The notes below the pieces were generated by a model. That model searched no databases and had not been told where the DNA came from. It saw only the letters and a list, made by a program, of their open reading frames with translations. A DNA stretch of 64,000 bases from Paludibacter sp. (GTDB taxonomy: Bacteria > Bacteroidota > Bacteroidia > Bacteroidales > Paludibacteraceae), in contig JAQUWU010000003.1 in NCBI GenBank assembly GCA_028692715.1, forward strand, positions 62,001 through 126,000, written 5' to 3'. The number at the start of each line of letters is the position of its first letter. Within the stretch, counting starts at the first letter, position 1. Position numbers and translations under genes: made by a program. Of this stretch, positions 62,824 through 64,000 are shown piece by piece.

Positions 62824-64000
62824 ATGAAATCGAAACCAAAAGAACAGCGTTCCTTATTTCCCGAAGAATGTTTGCTTCGTGAAATCAGCAGTCAGGCTCG
62901 TTTATCGATAGGGCTTCCTAAAGAAAAAACGGATATTGAAACACGGTTGGCACTAACACCCGAAGGTGTTGCAATTGTTGTTGAAGAAGGTCATAGTGTA
63001 TACATACAGCGAGGAGCAGGTGAACCCATGTCCTATATTGATTTACAATACAGTGAAGCCGGTGCGTTTTTGGTGGACGATGCTTCCGAAGTATTTGAAT
63101 CCGATATTGTATTGAAAATAGCCCCACCTACACTGGAAGAATTAAATTTAATGCATGATCATTCCAGCATATTTTCAATGTTGCAATTGAGCAATTTATC
63201 AGCCGATTGCATAAAATTAATGATAAAGAAAAAGCTGAATGCCATTGCTTATGAATTAATAAAAGATGAACAAAAAGCTTTCCCTGTTGTAAGTTCTATT
63301 TCTGAAATTGAAGGAAATACCGTTATTGCCATTGCAGCCGAGCTAATGAGTAATGAACGGGGTGGAAAAGGGATTTTATTGGGTGGAGTTGCCGGAATTA
63401 CACCAACCGAAGTTGTTATTCTTGGAGCCGGAATTACCGGAACAGTGGCTGCTCGAACAGCTTTAGCTTTAGGTGCGCAAATAAAAGTATTTGATCATGA
63501 CATTAATAAACTTCGTAAAATTCAGCATTATCTGGGTCGACAAGTATTTACATCTGTAATTCATCCAACGGTATTGTTTAAAGCACTTGCTTCAGCTGAT
63601 GCTGTGATTGGAAATTTGCGATATATAAATGGTTCTGAACGTTTTATGATTTCGGAAGATTTAGTAAAAACGATGAAAAATGGTGCTATTATTATTGATA
63701 TGAGCATAGATCAGGGCGGCTGTTTTGAAACTTCAGAATGCCGGACATTAAAAAATCCTGTGTTTCAGAAACACGGCATCATTCATTATTGTGTTCCGAA
63801 CATTTCTGCTCGTGTAGCGCGAACATCTTCCATGGCGTTGAGCAATATATTTGCACCCATGTTACTTAAAATAGGACATTCAGGAAGTGTAAATTCTGCT
63901 ATCTCTGAAAGTTCAGGATTCCGACATGGTGCTTATATTTTCGATGGAGTGTTGGTGAACAGGTTAATCGGCAATTATTACGACATAGCTTCGAATGATA
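62824..64000 (+). CDS. Alanine dehydrogenase / transhydrogenase-alpha-like protein (partial)
   Basis: The reading frame runs off the window end after 392 codons, with no stop seen. The N-terminal domain has IGLPKEKTDIETRLALTPEGV (about 34-54) and YIQRGAGE, as in alanine dehydrogenase and the alpha subunit of NAD(P) transhydrogenase. The NAD-binding domain has VVILGAGITGTVAARTALALGAQIKVFD (about 198-225), and IDMSIDQGGCFETS (about 297-310) covers the family's D-x-x-x-D-Q-G-G block. About 30 N-terminal residues precede the usual start, and the start at 62824 follows a good -7 box. Alanine dehydrogenase (pyruvate + NH3 + NADH to alanine) is the more likely reading. Confidence 0.85.
   Translation, partial: MKSKPKEQRSLFPEECLLREISSQARLSIGLPKEKTDIETRLALTPEGVAIVVEEGHSVYIQRGAGEPMSYIDLQYSEAGAFLVDDASEVFESDIVLKIAPPTLEELNLMHDHSSIFSMLQLSNLSADCIKLMIKKKLNAIAYELIKDEQKAFPVVSSISEIEGNTVIAIAAELMSNERGGKGILLGGVAGITPTEVVILGAGITGTVAARTALALGAQIKVFDHDINKLRKIQHYLGRQVFTSVIHPTVLFKALASADAVIGNLRYINGSERFMISEDLVKTMKNGAIIIDMSIDQGGCFETSECRTLKNPVFQKHGIIHYCVPNISARVARTSSMALSNIFAPMLLKIGHSGSVNSAISESSGFRHGAYIFDGVLVNRLIGNYYDIASND

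Noticed and set aside
1-64000. tRNA, rRNA or riboswitch genes
   Set aside because: I scanned intergenic regions and found no cloverleaf-like sequence, rRNA segment or recognisable riboswitch; a covariance-model search would be decisive.

Overview
The window reads as ordinary chromosome of a low-GC, fermentative member of the Bacteroidota, most likely order Bacteroidales. The evidence is a set of promoters with the Bacteroidota -7 box TAnnTTTG in front of many genes, lipoproteins of Bacteroidales families (serpin, LVIVD-repeat, BACON-like, DUF6242), a long LepB, a DapB-LepB-WbqC gene order, a lysine exporter LysO split into two genes, a Bacteroides-type SerA, pyruvate phosphate dikinase and an [FeFe]-hydrogenase with NuoE/NuoF-like partners. 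I see no tRNA, rRNA, CRISPR array, phage or transposase gene. The genus cannot be fixed from this sequence.

Layout. 0-1.7 kb: a cysteine-rich cassette (thioredoxin-like lipoprotein, HMA-like protein, two small membrane proteins) and an ArsR-family regulator, with two near-identical palindromic operators. 2.1-8.5 kb: aroB, CoA-binding protein, dapB, lepB, wbqC-like, ilvE, rimM. 8.8-10.7 kb: ECF sigma factor plus a membrane/beta-barrel protein. 11.2-14.2 kb: three lipoproteins (serpin, LVIVD, BACON-like). 14.2-17.5 kb: fabI, serA, serC. 18-24.5 kb: MFS transporter, mutS, glycosyltransferase, a 56-aa membrane protein and split lysO. 24.7-37.3 kb: gpmI, gcvP, pdxH, DEAD-box helicase, ppdK, clpB. 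37.4-42.2 kb: two unrecognised genes and an SGNH/MBOAT acyltransferase pair. 42.5-48.6 kb: hydrogenase operon NuoE - (NuoF+GltD fusion) - DUF559 - HydA. 48.9-53.4 kb: DUF6242 lipoprotein, exodeoxyribonuclease III, MlaF/MlaE, rplS. 54-61.4 kb: purH and the cell-elongation operon mreB-mreC-mreD-pbp2-rodA. 61.6-64 kb: an EamA transporter and the start of an alanine dehydrogenase-like gene.

How genes work together. SerC and SerA form the serine branch, and GcvP handles glycine. HydA, the NuoF-like fusion and the NuoE-like protein should form one soluble hydrogenase that reoxidises NAD(P)H, possibly with ferredoxin. MreBCD, PBP2 and RodA are the rod-elongation machine. MlaF/E is the core of a lipid-transport ABC system whose substrate-binding parts are not in the window.

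The least ordinary content is non-coding. There is a roughly 130-bp structured repeat in three copies (two nearly identical) with a compensatory change in its hairpin. There is a 264-bp nested-palindrome, MITE-like element in two inverted copies bracketing 6.5 kb. A family of C/G palindromes sits at gene borders, flanks a DUF559 nuclease gene inside the hydrogenase operon, and even supplies codons to two proteins. The ArsR-controlled cysteine-rich cassette is the best candidate for a poorly described protein system.
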